Assembly: GCA_003169895.1 (NCBI GenBank) | Contig: PNAE01000013.1 | Location: 126,948 to 190,947 of the forward strand | Reading direction: 5' to 3' | DNA from: Gemmatimonadota bacterium | GTDB taxonomy: Bacteria; Gemmatimonadota; Gemmatimonadetes; Gemmatimonadales; GWC2-71-9 | Length of the DNA: 64,000 bases | Shown here: positions 9,374-18,548 of the stretch, piece by piece | Layout: every line of letters starts with the position of its first letter | Numbering within the stretch: the first letter of the stretch is position 1 | Position numbers and translations under genes: made by a program | Notes under the pieces: generated by a model | Seen by the model: only the letters and a program-made list of their open reading frames with translations | What the model was told of the DNA's origin: nothing | Database searches by the model: none

Positions 9374-10166
9374 TGAGAACCGCGCGCATGACCTCGATTG
9401 GCGGTGCGATACCGGGGAACCACAATCGCCATGATGCCGCGCCCTGCGCGAGCAGCACCTCTCGCCCGTCGAGCGCCGCAATCCCGCGCTCGGTGCAGGC
9501 GCGCACCCACGCAGTCGCGCCAACCTCGCCGTAGACCAGGTCCAGCACGGCGACGCCGGCCGGCAGGCTGGCCGGGTCGAGCGGGTGAGGGTCGGCGGGC
9601 GACAATCCGAGTGGCGTCGCGTTGATCACGACGCGACAGTCGCCGACCTCCGCCGGACCGGCGCCGATCGAAGCGGCCCACGCGCCGAACGTCGCCGCAC
9701 GGATCGCGTCGCGGGAGCGCACGGCGAGGCGGGCACCACGTTCCGCCGCCGCGCCGGCGACCGCACGCGCGCTCCCTCCGGTCCCGAGCACGCACCAGTC
9801 GCCAGCGTCTACCTCGAGTCGGTCGAGCGCGGCGAGCACGCCATCGACGTCGGTATTTCCCACGTGCAAGCCACCGCCGGCACCGCCGAAGACATTCGCG
9901 CTGCCAAGAAGTTCGACGCGCGGGTCACGCGCCGCCGGCACTTCGCCGGCGAGCTGTTTGAACGGAAGGGTGATGTTGCCGCCACCACCGCCCCGTACCA
10001 GGGTCGCCATCTGCGCTGCAACACTCTCGGCCGCCGGCTGCAGGGCGACGTACACCGCGTCCAATCCGGCCGCGAGAAAGGCGGCGTTCTGCATCCTGGG
10101 CGACAGTGAGTGCGCGACCGGATCACCGAGCACCGCAAACACGCGGGTATGCGCGCTGACTTTCAC
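9357..10166 (-). CDS. aroE: Shikimate dehydrogenase
   Basis: NADPH-dependent reduction of 3-dehydroshikimate to shikimate in aromatic amino-acid synthesis. Substrate-binding SLSPRMQNAAF near residue 20, catalytic Lys in NITLPFK, catalytic Asp in NTDVDG and the nucleotide-binding GTGGSARAV are present, with the C-terminal QGAASWRLW helix. 269 residues. The GTG start at 10166 overlaps the stop of the upstream phosphatase gene (GTGA). Confidence 0.95.
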   Translation of the reverse strand: MKVSAHTRVFAVLGDPVAHSLSPRMQNAAFLAAGLDAVYVALQPAAESVAAQMATLVRGGGGGNITLPFKQLAGEVPAARDPRVELLGSANVFGGAGGGLHVGNTDVDGVLAALDRLEVDAGDWCVLGTGGSARAVAGAAAERGARLAVRSRDAIRAATFGAWAASIGAGPAEVGDCRVVINATPLGLSPADPHPLDPASLPAGVAVLDLVYGEVGATAWVRACTERGIAALDGREVLLAQGAASWRLWFPGIAPPIEVMRAVLNGRLD

Positions 10167-10627
10167 CGGCGGCGCTCGGCGCGCATGCGAGCGATTGCCG
10201 CCGTCAGCAGCTCATCGAGCAGTGTCGCGGTCTCACGATACCCCGCGACATCGCCACCCATTGGATCCGGAATGTCCCGGTCCTCACGTGGCTGCCCCGC
10301 ATACTCGGCGAGCAGGTACACCTTCTGTTCGCCACCCAGCTCCGCGACACGACGGGCATGGGCGTCGCCCATCGTCAGGATCAGGTCGGCGTCACGCACC
10401 TGATCGGCAGTGAGCATGCGGGCCCGATGGCTGGACAGGTCGAGCCCTCGCTCCAGCGCGACCAGGTAGGATCCCTCCGATGCCGGCGTGCCGTCCCACG
10501 CCGCGACCCCGGCCGACTGCACCGTGGCGTCCGCGAATTCCGGCAATCGCGCGAGCTTGTCCGACAGGATCGCCGCGGCCAACGGCGAACGGCAGGTATT
10601 CCCGCTGCAAACGAGGAGAATGTTCAT
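10163..10627 (-). CDS. Low-molecular-weight protein tyrosine phosphatase family
   Basis: Arsenate-reductase-fold phosphatase of 154 residues. The P-loop CSGNTCRS (Cys-x5-Arg) is at residues 7-14 and the general-acid Asp is in DIPDPMGG near residue 115. It could act as a protein-tyrosine or protein-arginine phosphatase. The arginine-phosphatase variant usually has Thr in this loop position, as seen here, but substrate cannot be decided from sequence. ATG at 10627 is 19 bases after the tsaC-like stop. Gene order tsaC-phosphatase recalls ywlC-ywlE of Bacillus. Confidence 0.88.
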   Translation of the reverse strand: MNILLVCSGNTCRSPLAAAILSDKLARLPEFADATVQSAGVAAWDGTPASEGSYLVALERGLDLSSHRARMLTADQVRDADLILTMGDAHARRVAELGGEQKVYLLAEYAGQPREDRDIPDPMGGDVAGYRETATLLDELLTAAIARMRAERRR

Positions 10628-10646
10628 CGCGACCTGCCCCAGGTGG

Positions 10647-11297
10647 TCATGGTGCGCTCGAGCCCGCGCGATGCCGCAGCTCGTGGCGCGGAATGGCGCC
10701 TTCGCGCACCAGTCTCGGCGCCGACCCGGTGCAATCGACGAGGGTCGACGGCGGCACGTTGCCGAGCACTCCGCCGTCAAGCAACAGGAGATCGCCGGCG
10801 TCGACCGCGTCGGGGAAGAACTGTGCGATCGCTTCGGGACCCGGTGCGGCCTGCCGTCCGGGAAGATTCGCTGAGGTGGACGTGAGCGGCTGGCCAAGGT
10901 GACGCAACAACCGCGCGACGCCGCGATGTGACGTCCACCGAACGGCGATGCCGCCTTCGGGACCCCGCAGCCGGTCCGGGAGCTTCCCCTCGCCACCGCG
11001 CAGCACGAGCGTGAGCGGGCCGGGCCAGAACTCGTGCGCGAGAACCCGCGCATACGAGCTGAGTGACAAGCCAGCGGCATCCAGCATGGCGATGCCATCG
11101 ATCAACAACAGGAACGGCTTTCCCGCTGGTCGTCCCTTGAGTTGAGCGAGACGATCGAGCGCCGTTGCGTCGGCGAACGAACCGAGGCCGTAGACGGTCT
11201 CGGTGGGATAGGCGAGCAGTCGTCCCGCGGCAAGCTGGGCCGCGATACGCGGCGCAGCCGCGTCGACATCGGCGTCGGTGTGAAACGGCAGTATCAC
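10647..11297 (-). CDS. tsaC: L-threonylcarbamoyladenylate synthase (Sua5/YciO/YrdC family)
   Basis: First step of tRNA t6A37 modification: threonine, bicarbonate and ATP to threonylcarbamoyl-AMP. YrdC motifs are clear: LLAYPTETVYGLG at residues ~28-40, LKGRPAGKPFLLL, FWPGPLTLVL and LTSTSANLPG. About 216 residues, so it lacks the extra C-terminal Sua5 domain. The GTG at 11297 overlaps the ispD stop (GTGA) and was preferred to an in-frame GTG/ATG 18 bases upstream. Confidence 0.93.
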   Translation of the reverse strand: MILPFHTDADVDAAAPRIAAQLAAGRLLAYPTETVYGLGSFADATALDRLAQLKGRPAGKPFLLLIDGIAMLDAAGLSLSSYARVLAHEFWPGPLTLVLRGGEGKLPDRLRGPEGGIAVRWTSHRGVARLLRHLGQPLTSTSANLPGRQAAPGPEAIAQFFPDAVDAGDLLLLDGGVLGNVPPSTLVDCTGSAPRLVREGAIPRHELRHRAGSSAP

Positions 11298-12004
11298 GGT
11301 CGTTCCGCATACCACGCGGCGAGGGCCAGATCGTGCGGCGTGGTGATCTTGAGGTTGCGCGGCGAGCCGGGCAGGATATCGACCGGCTCGCCCAATCGCT
11401 CCACCAGCGTGGAGTCGTCGGTCGCGACCAGCCGCTCGGCGCGCGCCGCAGCGTGCGCGCGCTCAAGCACCGCCCGCGGAAATGCCTGCGGCGTTTGCGC
11501 ACACCAGAGCCCGCGCCGGTCCACCGTGGAGAGGACGCGCCCGAACTCATCCGCCCGCTTGATGGTGTCGGGGATCGGCAGCGCGGGGACGGCACCGCGC
11601 CCGCGCCGCGCCGCCGCAATACCGCCATCGATCATGGCGCGCGATGGGAACGGACGGGCGCCGTCGTGCACCAGAACGACCGTGCATACCGGCGGCAACG
11701 CGGCGAGTCCGGCGATGACCGAGTCCTGGCGCTCCGCGCCGCCGGCCGCCACGGCCAAACGCCCACCGCACAACTCACTCAACCACTCCGGCGGCGCAGC
11801 GGCGTCGACCGGCGGTAGCACGACCACGATGTGCGCCACGTCCGGATGGGATGCAAACGGTCGCACGGCATGGAGCAGCACGGGCGAGTCGGCGAGCATC
11901 TGGTATTGCTTGGCGAGGCCCGTACCGAACCGCGTTCCGCGTCCGGCGGCAACGACGATCACTCCGGTGTCAAGCGGCAAGGGCGCGCACCAACTCTTCG
12001 ACAT
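11294..12004 (-). CDS. ispD: 2-C-methyl-D-erythritol 4-phosphate cytidylyltransferase
   Basis: Third step of the non-mevalonate isoprenoid pathway. The CTP-binding VAAGRGTRFG and LAKQY motifs, HDGARPF, TIKRA and the late substrate-site segment KITTPHDLALA are visible. Start is uncertain: ATG 12004 (236 residues, overlapping radA by 35 bases) or GTG 11962, which would begin immediately at the beta strand. ispF is not adjacent. Confidence 0.93.
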   Translation of the reverse strand: MSKSWCAPLPLDTGVIVVAAGRGTRFGTGLAKQYQMLADSPVLLHAVRPFASHPDVAHIVVVLPPVDAAAPPEWLSELCGGRLAVAAGGAERQDSVIAGLAALPPVCTVVLVHDGARPFPSRAMIDGGIAAARRGRGAVPALPIPDTIKRADEFGRVLSTVDRRGLWCAQTPQAFPRAVLERAHAAARAERLVATDDSTLVERLGEPVDILPGSPRNLKITTPHDLALAAWYAERP

Positions 12005-13322
12005 GCCCAAGGCCGCGGTGCTGCATGCCGGCGACGCGAACGGTGGCGAGGGCGGACCCATACGCCTGCACGAACCCGAGCCGTGCCGCCTCGTTCAAGC
12101 GACGTTCGAGGCCCCCGATCGGGCGGACTTCACCGCCGAGCCCGAGTTCACCGATGAACAGCGCGTTTGCGGGGGTGGCGCGGTCGTGCATCGAGGAGAG
12201 GAGCGCGGCGGCGACGGCGAGATCGGCGCCCGGCTCGTTCAATCGCACGCCAGCGGTGACCTGGATGAACACGTCCCGGGTCGCGAAGGACGCGCCGGCT
12301 CGCCGTTCGAGTACCGCGAGGATGACGGCGAGCCGTTTCGGGTCAAGGCCGGTGGCCACGCGTTGCGGCGTGCCGTAGCCGGATGGCGCTGCAAGCGCCT
12401 GCACCTCGACCAGCACCGGCCGGGTGCCTTCCATCAACGCCGTCACCGCGCTTCCCGCGGTCCCCGCTGCTCGCGCCGCGAGGAACACCGCCGACGGATT
12501 GGACACGGCGACGAGGCCGTTCTCGGTCATCTGGAAGACGCCGAGTTCGTCCACGGAGCCGAACCGATTCTTGGTGGCGCGCAACAATCGATAGTCGAGC
12601 GCGGCTTCTCCTTCGAAGTAGAGCACCGTGTCGACGATGTGTTCCAGCGTCTTCGGTCCGGCAATGCTGCCGCCCTTGGTCACATGCCCGACGACGATCA
12701 CCGCCACGCCGGTGTCCTTGGCGAAGCGCATCAGGCGCCCGGCGCACTCCCGGACCTGGCCGACGTTGCCGGCCGCGCTCTCCAGTGCGTCGGTATACAC
12801 CGTCTGGATCGAGTCGAGCACCAGCACGGAGGCATCCATCGCCCGTGCGGCCTGCAGGACCGATTCGAGCCGCGTTTCACCGATGACGCGGACGTCGCCG
12901 GCGACGTCGCCGAGACGATCCGCGCGCAGCCGCAGCTGTTCCGCTGACTCCTCGCCGCTGGCGTAGAGCACGGCGCGACCCCCCGCTTCCAGGCGCGCCG
13001 CGGCCTGCAGCAGCAAGGTGGACTTGCCGATGCCCGGTTCGCCCCCGATCAGCGTCATGGATCCCGGAACGATCCCGCCGCCGAGTACAAAGTCGAGTTC
13101 CGCCAACCCGGTGCTCCAACGCTCGAGCCGTGCAGCGGTCACGTCACGCAGGCGGATGATCGGTGCACCGGACGCGACGGCCCCACCAGTCCGGACCGGG
13201 GTGACGGCGAGCGGCTCCTCCGCCACGCTGTTCCATTCGCCGCAGGCCTCGCAGCGACCGACCCACTTCGGGTGGTCGTGGCCACACTCGGTGCACCGCC
13301 ACACCGACCGAACGCGAGCCAT
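11970..13322 (-). CDS. radA: DNA repair protein RadA (Sms)
   Basis: DnaB-like helicase that promotes branch migration in recombination. The N-terminal zinc finger (CTECGHDHPKWVGRCEACGEW, four Cys) is followed by Walker A GEPGIGKSTL, the RadA signature KNRFGSVDELGVF, and a C-terminal Lon-protease-like domain (GGEVRPIGGLERRLNEA). 450 residues, full length. The dnaB stop and two candidate ATGs form AATGATG at 13320-13326; 13322 or 13325 is the start. It directly follows dnaB. Confidence 0.96.
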   Translation of the reverse strand: MARVRSVWRCTECGHDHPKWVGRCEACGEWNSVAEEPLAVTPVRTGGAVASGAPIIRLRDVTAARLERWSTGLAELDFVLGGGIVPGSMTLIGGEPGIGKSTLLLQAAARLEAGGRAVLYASGEESAEQLRLRADRLGDVAGDVRVIGETRLESVLQAARAMDASVLVLDSIQTVYTDALESAAGNVGQVRECAGRLMRFAKDTGVAVIVVGHVTKGGSIAGPKTLEHIVDTVLYFEGEAALDYRLLRATKNRFGSVDELGVFQMTENGLVAVSNPSAVFLAARAAGTAGSAVTALMEGTRPVLVEVQALAAPSGYGTPQRVATGLDPKRLAVILAVLERRAGASFATRDVFIQVTAGVRLNEPGADLAVAAALLSSMHDRATPANALFIGELGLGGEVRPIGGLERRLNEAARLGFVQAYGSALATVRVAGMQHRGLGHVEELVRALAA

Positions 13323-14719
13323 CATTCCTTCCGCTGCGTGTGGTCGGAGAATCGGGTGTACTGCTTGTGAAAGTGCAGCTTGACCAATCCGGTTGGGCCG
13401 TTGCGGTTCTTCGCCAGGATCACGTCGGCGTCCCCTTCGATCGACTCGTTTTTCTCGGCGGCTCCGTCGCGCAGATCCTTGTACATCTCCTTCCGGCTGA
13501 TGAAAATCACGAGATCGGCGTCCTGCTCGATCGCGCCGGAATCGCGAAGATCGGAGAGCATCGGTGTTCGCTCGCCACCGCGCTGTTCCGACGCACGCGA
13601 CAGCTGTGACAGAGCGATCACCGGTATGTTGAGCTCGCGCGCCAGCCCCTTGAGCGATCGGGAGATGTCGGAGATTTCCTGCACGCGGTTCTCGGAATAC
13701 TCCGGGCTGCGCATCAGTTGCAGATAGTCGACGATGACCAGTTGGACATCGTTCTCCGCACGCAGCCTGCGGGCTTTCGAACGCATCTCGAGGAGCGTCA
13801 GCGCGGGGGTGTCGTCGATCCATATGGGGCAGTTGGCGAGAATGCCGGCCGCGGCGCCGAGTTTGGGATAGTCGTTGTCCTTGACCCGGCCCTGGCGCAC
13901 TGCCTGCGAATCCACTCGCGCTTCCGCGCACACCATGCGCTGGACCAGCGCGTCGATTGACATTTCGAGGGAAAAGATCGCGACGCCATGCTCATTGTAG
14001 GCGGCGTGCGTCGCGATATTGAGACAGAACGCCGTCTTGCCCATCGACGGGCGCGCCGCGACGATGATCAGCTCCGATGGCTGGAATCCGGCGGTCAGGT
14101 TGTCGAGATCGATGAACCCGCTGGGCACTCCGGTGATCGCCGCACCTTTCTTTTGGAGCGCTTCGATGTGCTCCATTGTCGACCAGAGCTTCTCCTTGAT
14201 GCGGGTGAATCCCCCCTCCCGCCGCTGCTGGCCGATGGTGAAGATCTTCCCCTCGGCACTGTCCAGCAGTTCCGTGGCAGTCGACTTTCCGTCGTATGTG
14301 GCCGTGATGATCTGGGTCGCGGCTTCGATCAGGTGTCGCTGGATCGCCTTGTCGCGGAGGATGCGCGCGTGGAACTCGAGGTTCGCCGCGGTGGGCACCG
14401 AGTTGACCAGTTCGTCGAGGTACGCCACGCCGCCTGCGGCTTCAAGATCGCCGCGACGCAGCAGTTCATCACGCAGCGTGACGTAGTCGATCACCATGCG
14501 CTGTTCGAGCAGGCCCCACAGCGCGCGAAACAACCGCCGGTGCCCCTCACGATAGAACATCGTGTCATCGAGCAACTCGGCGCCGCGAAGGGCGGCGTCG
14601 CCATCGATGATCATGGCGCCGAGCACCGCCTGTTCGGCCTCCTGGCTCCAGGGGACGCCGCGTCCCTGGAACGCGTCAGGCGTCGCGGTCAAGGAGCTGT
14701 CTGACAATACGGACGTCAT
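13322..14719 (-). CDS. dnaB: Replicative DNA helicase DnaB
   Basis: Hexameric 5'-3' replicative helicase. The N-terminal primase-interacting domain (VPWSQEAEQAVLGAMIID) spans about residues 20-125. The RecA-like domain contains Walker A ARPSMGKTAF, SLEMS, the Walker B region VIVDYLQLM and the ALSQLSR/arginine region near residue 375. 465 residues, no intein. ATG 14719 overlaps the udg gene by 44 bases, so a later start cannot be excluded. radA follows immediately. Confidence 0.97.
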   Translation of the reverse strand: MTSVLSDSSLTATPDAFQGRGVPWSQEAEQAVLGAMIIDGDAALRGAELLDDTMFYREGHRRLFRALWGLLEQRMVIDYVTLRDELLRRGDLEAAGGVAYLDELVNSVPTAANLEFHARILRDKAIQRHLIEAATQIITATYDGKSTATELLDSAEGKIFTIGQQRREGGFTRIKEKLWSTMEHIEALQKKGAAITGVPSGFIDLDNLTAGFQPSELIIVAARPSMGKTAFCLNIATHAAYNEHGVAIFSLEMSIDALVQRMVCAEARVDSQAVRQGRVKDNDYPKLGAAAGILANCPIWIDDTPALTLLEMRSKARRLRAENDVQLVIVDYLQLMRSPEYSENRVQEISDISRSLKGLARELNIPVIALSQLSRASEQRGGERTPMLSDLRDSGAIEQDADLVIFISRKEMYKDLRDGAAEKNESIEGDADVILAKNRNGPTGLVKLHFHKQYTRFSDHTQRKE

Positions 14720-15554
14720 CCCAGGCCGGCCGTTTCCAATTCGGGTTGCGAAGCAATGCCGCAGGATGATACGTGACGATCAGCGGAATGCCATTCCATT
14801 GGTGCACCTTCAAGCGCAGTTGTCCAAGCGACGTCTTCACCCCAAGCAGCGTCTCGGCCGCGGTGCCCCCGAGCGCGAGCAGTACCCGGGGCTGTACCAG
14901 CGCAATCTGTCGCCAGAGGTAGGGGATGCAAGCCTCGCGCTCGTCCGGCAGCGGGACGCGATTTCTCGGTGGCCGGCATTTGACCACATTGGCGATGTAC
15001 GTGTCGGCCCGGGGGATTCCGATCGCGGCGAGCATCTTGTCGAGCAATTCCCCGGCGCGTCCCACGAACGGCCGGCCGGACCGGTCTTCACTCTCGCCGG
15101 GGCCCTCGCCGACGATCATCAGCCCTGCGCGCGGATTCCCTTCTCCCGGTACGGCGTGGGTGCGCGTCCGGCAGAGCGGACACTTCGGGCATGTGCGCAC
15201 AACCGCGGCGATCTCATCCAGCGACTGCCACTGCGTGGCTTCGTCCAGCAACCGCGCCGCGTCCGTCACGACCGTGAGTCCGGATCCCGGAATCGGCGGC
15301 GCACCAATGCGCCAATCCGACTTGTCGCCCGCGACCAGGGCCGGGGTCCCGACTGCTTGGTCACCTCCCCTGCCTGCGACGCCGGTCGCGGGTCGCGGCG
15401 CACTCGGCTCCGCTGCGGCGTTCAGCGGCGCGGTTGGTAACGATGGCTGCCCGGCGCGCAAGACCGCGCCCAAGTCGACCGGGACGTCGAAGATCACCTC
15501 GTCGCCCCCGAAGTCCTGCTGGAGCAACAGCCATCGCCGCCGGGCGTCATGCAC
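14676..15554 (-). CDS. Type-4 uracil-DNA glycosylase (Fe-S, UdgA/SPO1-like)
   Basis: Removes uracil from DNA to start base-excision repair. An N-terminal low-complexity stretch (~95 residues, Ala/Pro-rich) precedes the catalytic domain. The domain has the Cys pair CPKC-PLC of the 4Fe-4S cluster, the family-4 motif GEGPGESED, VKCRPPRN with another cluster Cys, and the HPAALLR uracil-DNA motif near the C-terminus. GTG at 15554 (overlapping the coaBC stop by 8 bases) is preferred to a start at 15590 inside coaBC. 292 residues. Confidence 0.92.
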   Translation of the reverse strand: MHDARRRWLLLQQDFGGDEVIFDVPVDLGAVLRAGQPSLPTAPLNAAAEPSAPRPATGVAGRGGDQAVGTPALVAGDKSDWRIGAPPIPGSGLTVVTDAARLLDEATQWQSLDEIAAVVRTCPKCPLCRTRTHAVPGEGNPRAGLMIVGEGPGESEDRSGRPFVGRAGELLDKMLAAIGIPRADTYIANVVKCRPPRNRVPLPDEREACIPYLWRQIALVQPRVLLALGGTAAETLLGVKTSLGQLRLKVHQWNGIPLIVTYHPAALLRNPNWKRPAWDDVRIVRQLLDRDA

Positions 15555-16740
15555 GGAACTGCTCGATGGCGTCGAGAATCGCTTCGGCAACCGCCGCCTT
15601 GCTGCGCAGCGACACCGGCGTCACGGCGCCGTGCCGGTCCAGAATCGTCACGGCATTGGTGTCGACGTCGAACCCGGCACCAGGGTCGAGCGCGTCGTTC
15701 ACGACGATCATGTCGAGCTGCTTGCGATGCAACTTGGCGCGGCCTTTCTCGATCGCGTTACCGGTCTCCAGTGCGAATCCGACGGCAGTGAGATCAGGCG
15801 GTCGATCGCGGGCGGTCGCGAGCAGAATGTCGTCGGTCGGGACCAGCTCGAGAGCGAATCCGCCTTCGCTCCGGGGCAGCTTGGCATCTCGCGGGCTTGC
15901 GGGTCGGTAGTCCGCCGGCGCCGCCGCCATGATGAGGACGTCACCGCCGGCGATGCGCTCGCGGACGGCGGCCGCCATCTGCGCAGTAGTATCCACTCGT
16001 GTCAGTGCCACACCGGTTGGCTCGCGTTCGCTCGACGGACCGCTGATCAGCGTCACCACGGCGCCGCGTTGCCAGGCGCCGGCGGCCAGGCGGTAACCCA
16101 TCTTGCCGCTCGAGCGATTGGTGAGCACGCGCACCGGATCGATTGGCTCACGGGTCGGACCGGCGGTCACGATCACGCGACGTCCCGCGAGCGGACCCGG
16201 CACGCGCACCGCGCGCGCCGCGTGCGCGAGAATCTCGTCCGGCTCCGCCATCCGACCGGCGCGGTCCGACGGACCCTCCGCGAGCGCTCCGACGCCCGGA
16301 CCGACCACGCGCCAGCCGCGAGACAGCAATGTGGCGAGGTTCGCCTGGGTCGCGGGATTGGCGAACATCTCGTCGTTCATCGCCGGTGCGAGGAGGACCG
16401 GCGCGGTGCTCGCCAGCAGCATCGATGTCAGCAGATCGTCGGCGAGACCGGCAGCGGCGCGCGCCATGAGATGCGCGGTCGCCGGGGCCACGACGACGAG
16501 ATCGGCGCGCTGGCCGAGCGCGACGTGATCGAGCGCCCCGTCGCGCTCCCACAGCGAGGAGCGAACGGGGCGACGGGTCACGGCCTCGAACGTCACTGGG
16601 CCCACGAACTCGGCGGCGCCGCGAGAGAGCACTACATCGACTTCCGCTCCCTGGCGCGTCAGCTCGCGCGCCAGGAGCACGCACTTGTAGGCCGCGATCC
16701 CCCCGGTGACACCGAGGACGACCCGCCGGCCCTGCCACAT
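15547..16740 (-). CDS. coaBC: Bifunctional phosphopantothenoylcysteine decarboxylase/ligase CoaBC
   Basis: Two consecutive coenzyme A steps. The N-terminal flavoprotein CoaC domain (GVTGGIAAYK; PAMNDEMF motif near residue 120) is joined to a C-terminal CoaB ligase domain (TAGPTREPIDPVRVLTNRSSGKMG, then LIMAAAPADYRP). 397 residues. It begins one base after the rpoZ stop, so it is tightly coupled to rpoZ. Later genes panB and panC, which make pantothenate, lie at 60-62 kb. Confidence 0.96.
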   Translation of the reverse strand: MWQGRRVVLGVTGGIAAYKCVLLARELTRQGAEVDVVLSRGAAEFVGPVTFEAVTRRPVRSSLWERDGALDHVALGQRADLVVVAPATAHLMARAAAGLADDLLTSMLLASTAPVLLAPAMNDEMFANPATQANLATLLSRGWRVVGPGVGALAEGPSDRAGRMAEPDEILAHAARAVRVPGPLAGRRVIVTAGPTREPIDPVRVLTNRSSGKMGYRLAAGAWQRGAVVTLISGPSSEREPTGVALTRVDTTAQMAAAVRERIAGGDVLIMAAAPADYRPASPRDAKLPRSEGGFALELVPTDDILLATARDRPPDLTAVGFALETGNAIEKGRAKLHRKQLDMIVVNDALDPGAGFDVDTNAVTILDRHGAVTPVSLRSKAAVAEAILDAIEQFRA

Positions 16741-16741
16741 G

Positions 16742-16969
16742 TCAGGCCTCGGTGCGACGCCGGCGCAGCTCGCGGAACGTCAGTTCGCCGCTAGTGAGCT
16801 TTTGCAACGCCAGCGTGGTGAGCTTCTTCACGCCTTCGGCCTGCTGCCAGCCGGCGACTGCGTCACGGGGAAATTCGTTGAGGTAGCGCGCAAACTTGGC
16901 GGCGACCAGCACGCCGCGATACTTGGACCCGGTCTCGCTCGCCACTTCCTGCGGGGTAAAGATTTCCAT
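16742..16969 (-). CDS. rpoZ: RNA polymerase omega subunit
   Basis: Small RNA-polymerase assembly subunit of 75 residues. It shows the omega pattern KYRGVLVAAKFARYLNE followed by KKLTTLALQKLTSGELTF. The gmk-rpoZ-coaBC order around it is the classical arrangement and supports the call although the protein is short. ATG at 16969 is 15 bases after gmk. Confidence 0.92.
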   Translation of the reverse strand: MEIFTPQEVASETGSKYRGVLVAAKFARYLNEFPRDAVAGWQQAEGVKKLTTLALQKLTSGELTFRELRRRRTEA

Positions 16970-16984
16970 GCCTGTCTCCCTGAG

Positions 16985-17632
16985 TCAGTGAGCCGTGACC
17001 GCGCGAACCAGTTCCGTCGCGACCTCGGCCCGTAGCCGGTCCAGCATGATGGCAAAATCGCGCTGGCGGCTGGTTCGCCGTGATTCCGCATCCAGGATGG
17101 CGTTCACCGCCCGCAACGCCGACCCCACTTCGTCGTTCACCACGACGAAATCGTACTCCGCCGCGGCCGCGAGCTCGTCGATCGCTCGCTGCAGGCGTCC
17201 CGCGATGACGTCGTCACCCTCGGTCGCGCGGGCGCGCAACCGCTGCGCCAGAACCGCACCGCTCGGTGGGACCACGAAGATCAGCAGCGCCGCGGGAAAG
17301 CGTTCCCGCACCTGCCGCGCCCCGACCACCTCGATGTCCAGCACCACATGCTGGCCGCCGTGCGTCACTCGAACCAGCTCGCTCGCCAGTGTGCCGTAGC
17401 GATGCCCGTCGTATTCTGCGTGCTCGACGAAGTCACCGGCTTGCACCCGGCGCTCGAACTCGGTCGCCGTGAGGAACCGATATGCGACGCCATCAACCTC
17501 GCCCGGTCGCGGCGGTCGTGTCGTCACCGACACCGAGTAACCGCAATCGGTGCGCTCAGCCACGAGGCCCTGCGTAATGGTCGACTTGCCGCCACCCGAG
17601 GGCGACGACAGCACCACGATCATTGGCGTCAC
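16985..17632 (-). CDS. gmk: Guanylate kinase
   Basis: Phosphorylates GMP to GDP. The P-loop SSPSGGGKST is at the N-terminus, followed by SVSVTTRPPRPGEVDGVAYRFL (GMP site), HAEYDGHRYG and the lid region. The GTG at 17632 overlaps the yicC stop (GTGA); an ATG three codons later (17623) is equally possible. About 215 residues. Confidence 0.95.
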   Translation of the reverse strand: MTPMIVVLSSPSGGGKSTITQGLVAERTDCGYSVSVTTRPPRPGEVDGVAYRFLTATEFERRVQAGDFVEHAEYDGHRYGTLASELVRVTHGGQHVVLDIEVVGARQVRERFPAALLIFVVPPSGAVLAQRLRARATEGDDVIAGRLQRAIDELAAAAEYDFVVVNDEVGSALRAVNAILDAESRRTSRQRDFAIMLDRLRAEVATELVRAVTAH

Positions 17633-18501
17633 TCGAGATTCTCCAGTTGCTCGCGCACCTTCTCGAGCTCCGCTTTCATCAACACCACTTCGTGCGCGAT
17701 CAGCGCGTCGTTCGCCTTGGAGCCGAGCGTATTGACCTCGCGACCGAGCTCCTGGGCGAGAAATCCGAGCTGCTTCCCCACCGCTTGCTCCTGCGTCAGG
17801 GCGTCGCGGGCCGCCGCGACATGGGCCCGGAATCGCACCAACTCCTCGGTGATGTCGAGCCGGTCGGCCGCGATAGCGATCTCCTCGGCGATGCGCCTCT
17901 CGTCGGCGGGGCGATCGCCGAGCAGCTGCCGCACGTTCGCCGCGAGGCGATCCCGTTCGCGCACCAGCCGTTCCGGCGCCTGTGCCGCGATCCGCGCCGC
18001 AGCTCGCTCGAGCTCCTGCAACCGCGCCGCCACCTCCAGACCGAGCATCGCGCCCTCCCGCCGGCGCGCCACACGACATTCTGCAGCGGCGCTCGCGACG
18101 ACCGGTGCCAGCGATTCCCACGCTACCACGGGGCCCTCGTCGCCACGCCGTAGGGCGAAGATGTCGGCCTGACGCGCCACGAGATCGACGGTCACCGCGC
18201 CATCGAGCCCGAACCGCTGCTGCAACTCGCGCAGCGCCGCCACCACTCCCGCCGCGCGCTCGATGTCGATCGACGCCGCGCCGGCTGGTTCGTCAATCCA
18301 GCGGACCTGCACATTGACGTGGCCGCGCTCAAAGTGGCGTCGCAACGCGTCCCGCAACTCGGGCTCAATGGCCGCGAGCTCCGCGGGGACCCGCAGGGCC
18401 AGGTTGAACCAGCGATGGTTGACCGTCCGGATCTCCACCCGGGCCCGCCGGCCGGCAACATCGCCCTCGGCAGCCCCGTAGCCGGTCATGCTGAGCGCCA
18501 A
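17629..18501 (-). CDS. YicC/YloC-family endoribonuclease
   Basis: Member of the YicC family, described as an RNA endonuclease in E. coli and B. subtilis. Family hallmarks are the start MALSMTGYGAAEG, RTVNHRWFNL, the long central coiled coil and the C-terminal FLAQELGREVNTLGSKANDALI block with HEVVLMKAELEKVREQLENLE. 290 residues. It precedes gmk-rpoZ-coaBC, the usual context of this family. Confidence 0.93.
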   Translation of the reverse strand: MALSMTGYGAAEGDVAGRRARVEIRTVNHRWFNLALRVPAELAAIEPELRDALRRHFERGHVNVQVRWIDEPAGAASIDIERAAGVVAALRELQQRFGLDGAVTVDLVARQADIFALRRGDEGPVVAWESLAPVVASAAAECRVARRREGAMLGLEVAARLQELERAAARIAAQAPERLVRERDRLAANVRQLLGDRPADERRIAEEIAIAADRLDITEELVRFRAHVAAARDALTQEQAVGKQLGFLAQELGREVNTLGSKANDALIAHEVVLMKAELEKVREQLENLE

Positions 18502-18548
18502 GCGGGGCTCCGGTCACGAGAAAGCCGGGAAAGATAGCCGCTCAGAGC

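Noticed and set aside
11142-12947. Long plus-strand open frame of about 600 codons
   Set aside because: It lies antisense to tsaC, ispD and radA, whose motifs are intact; composition (Arg/Gly/His-rich) is typical of a GC-driven shadow frame.
14926-16794. Plus-strand open frame of about 620 codons
   Set aside because: Antisense to udg, coaBC and rpoZ; no recognisable domain.
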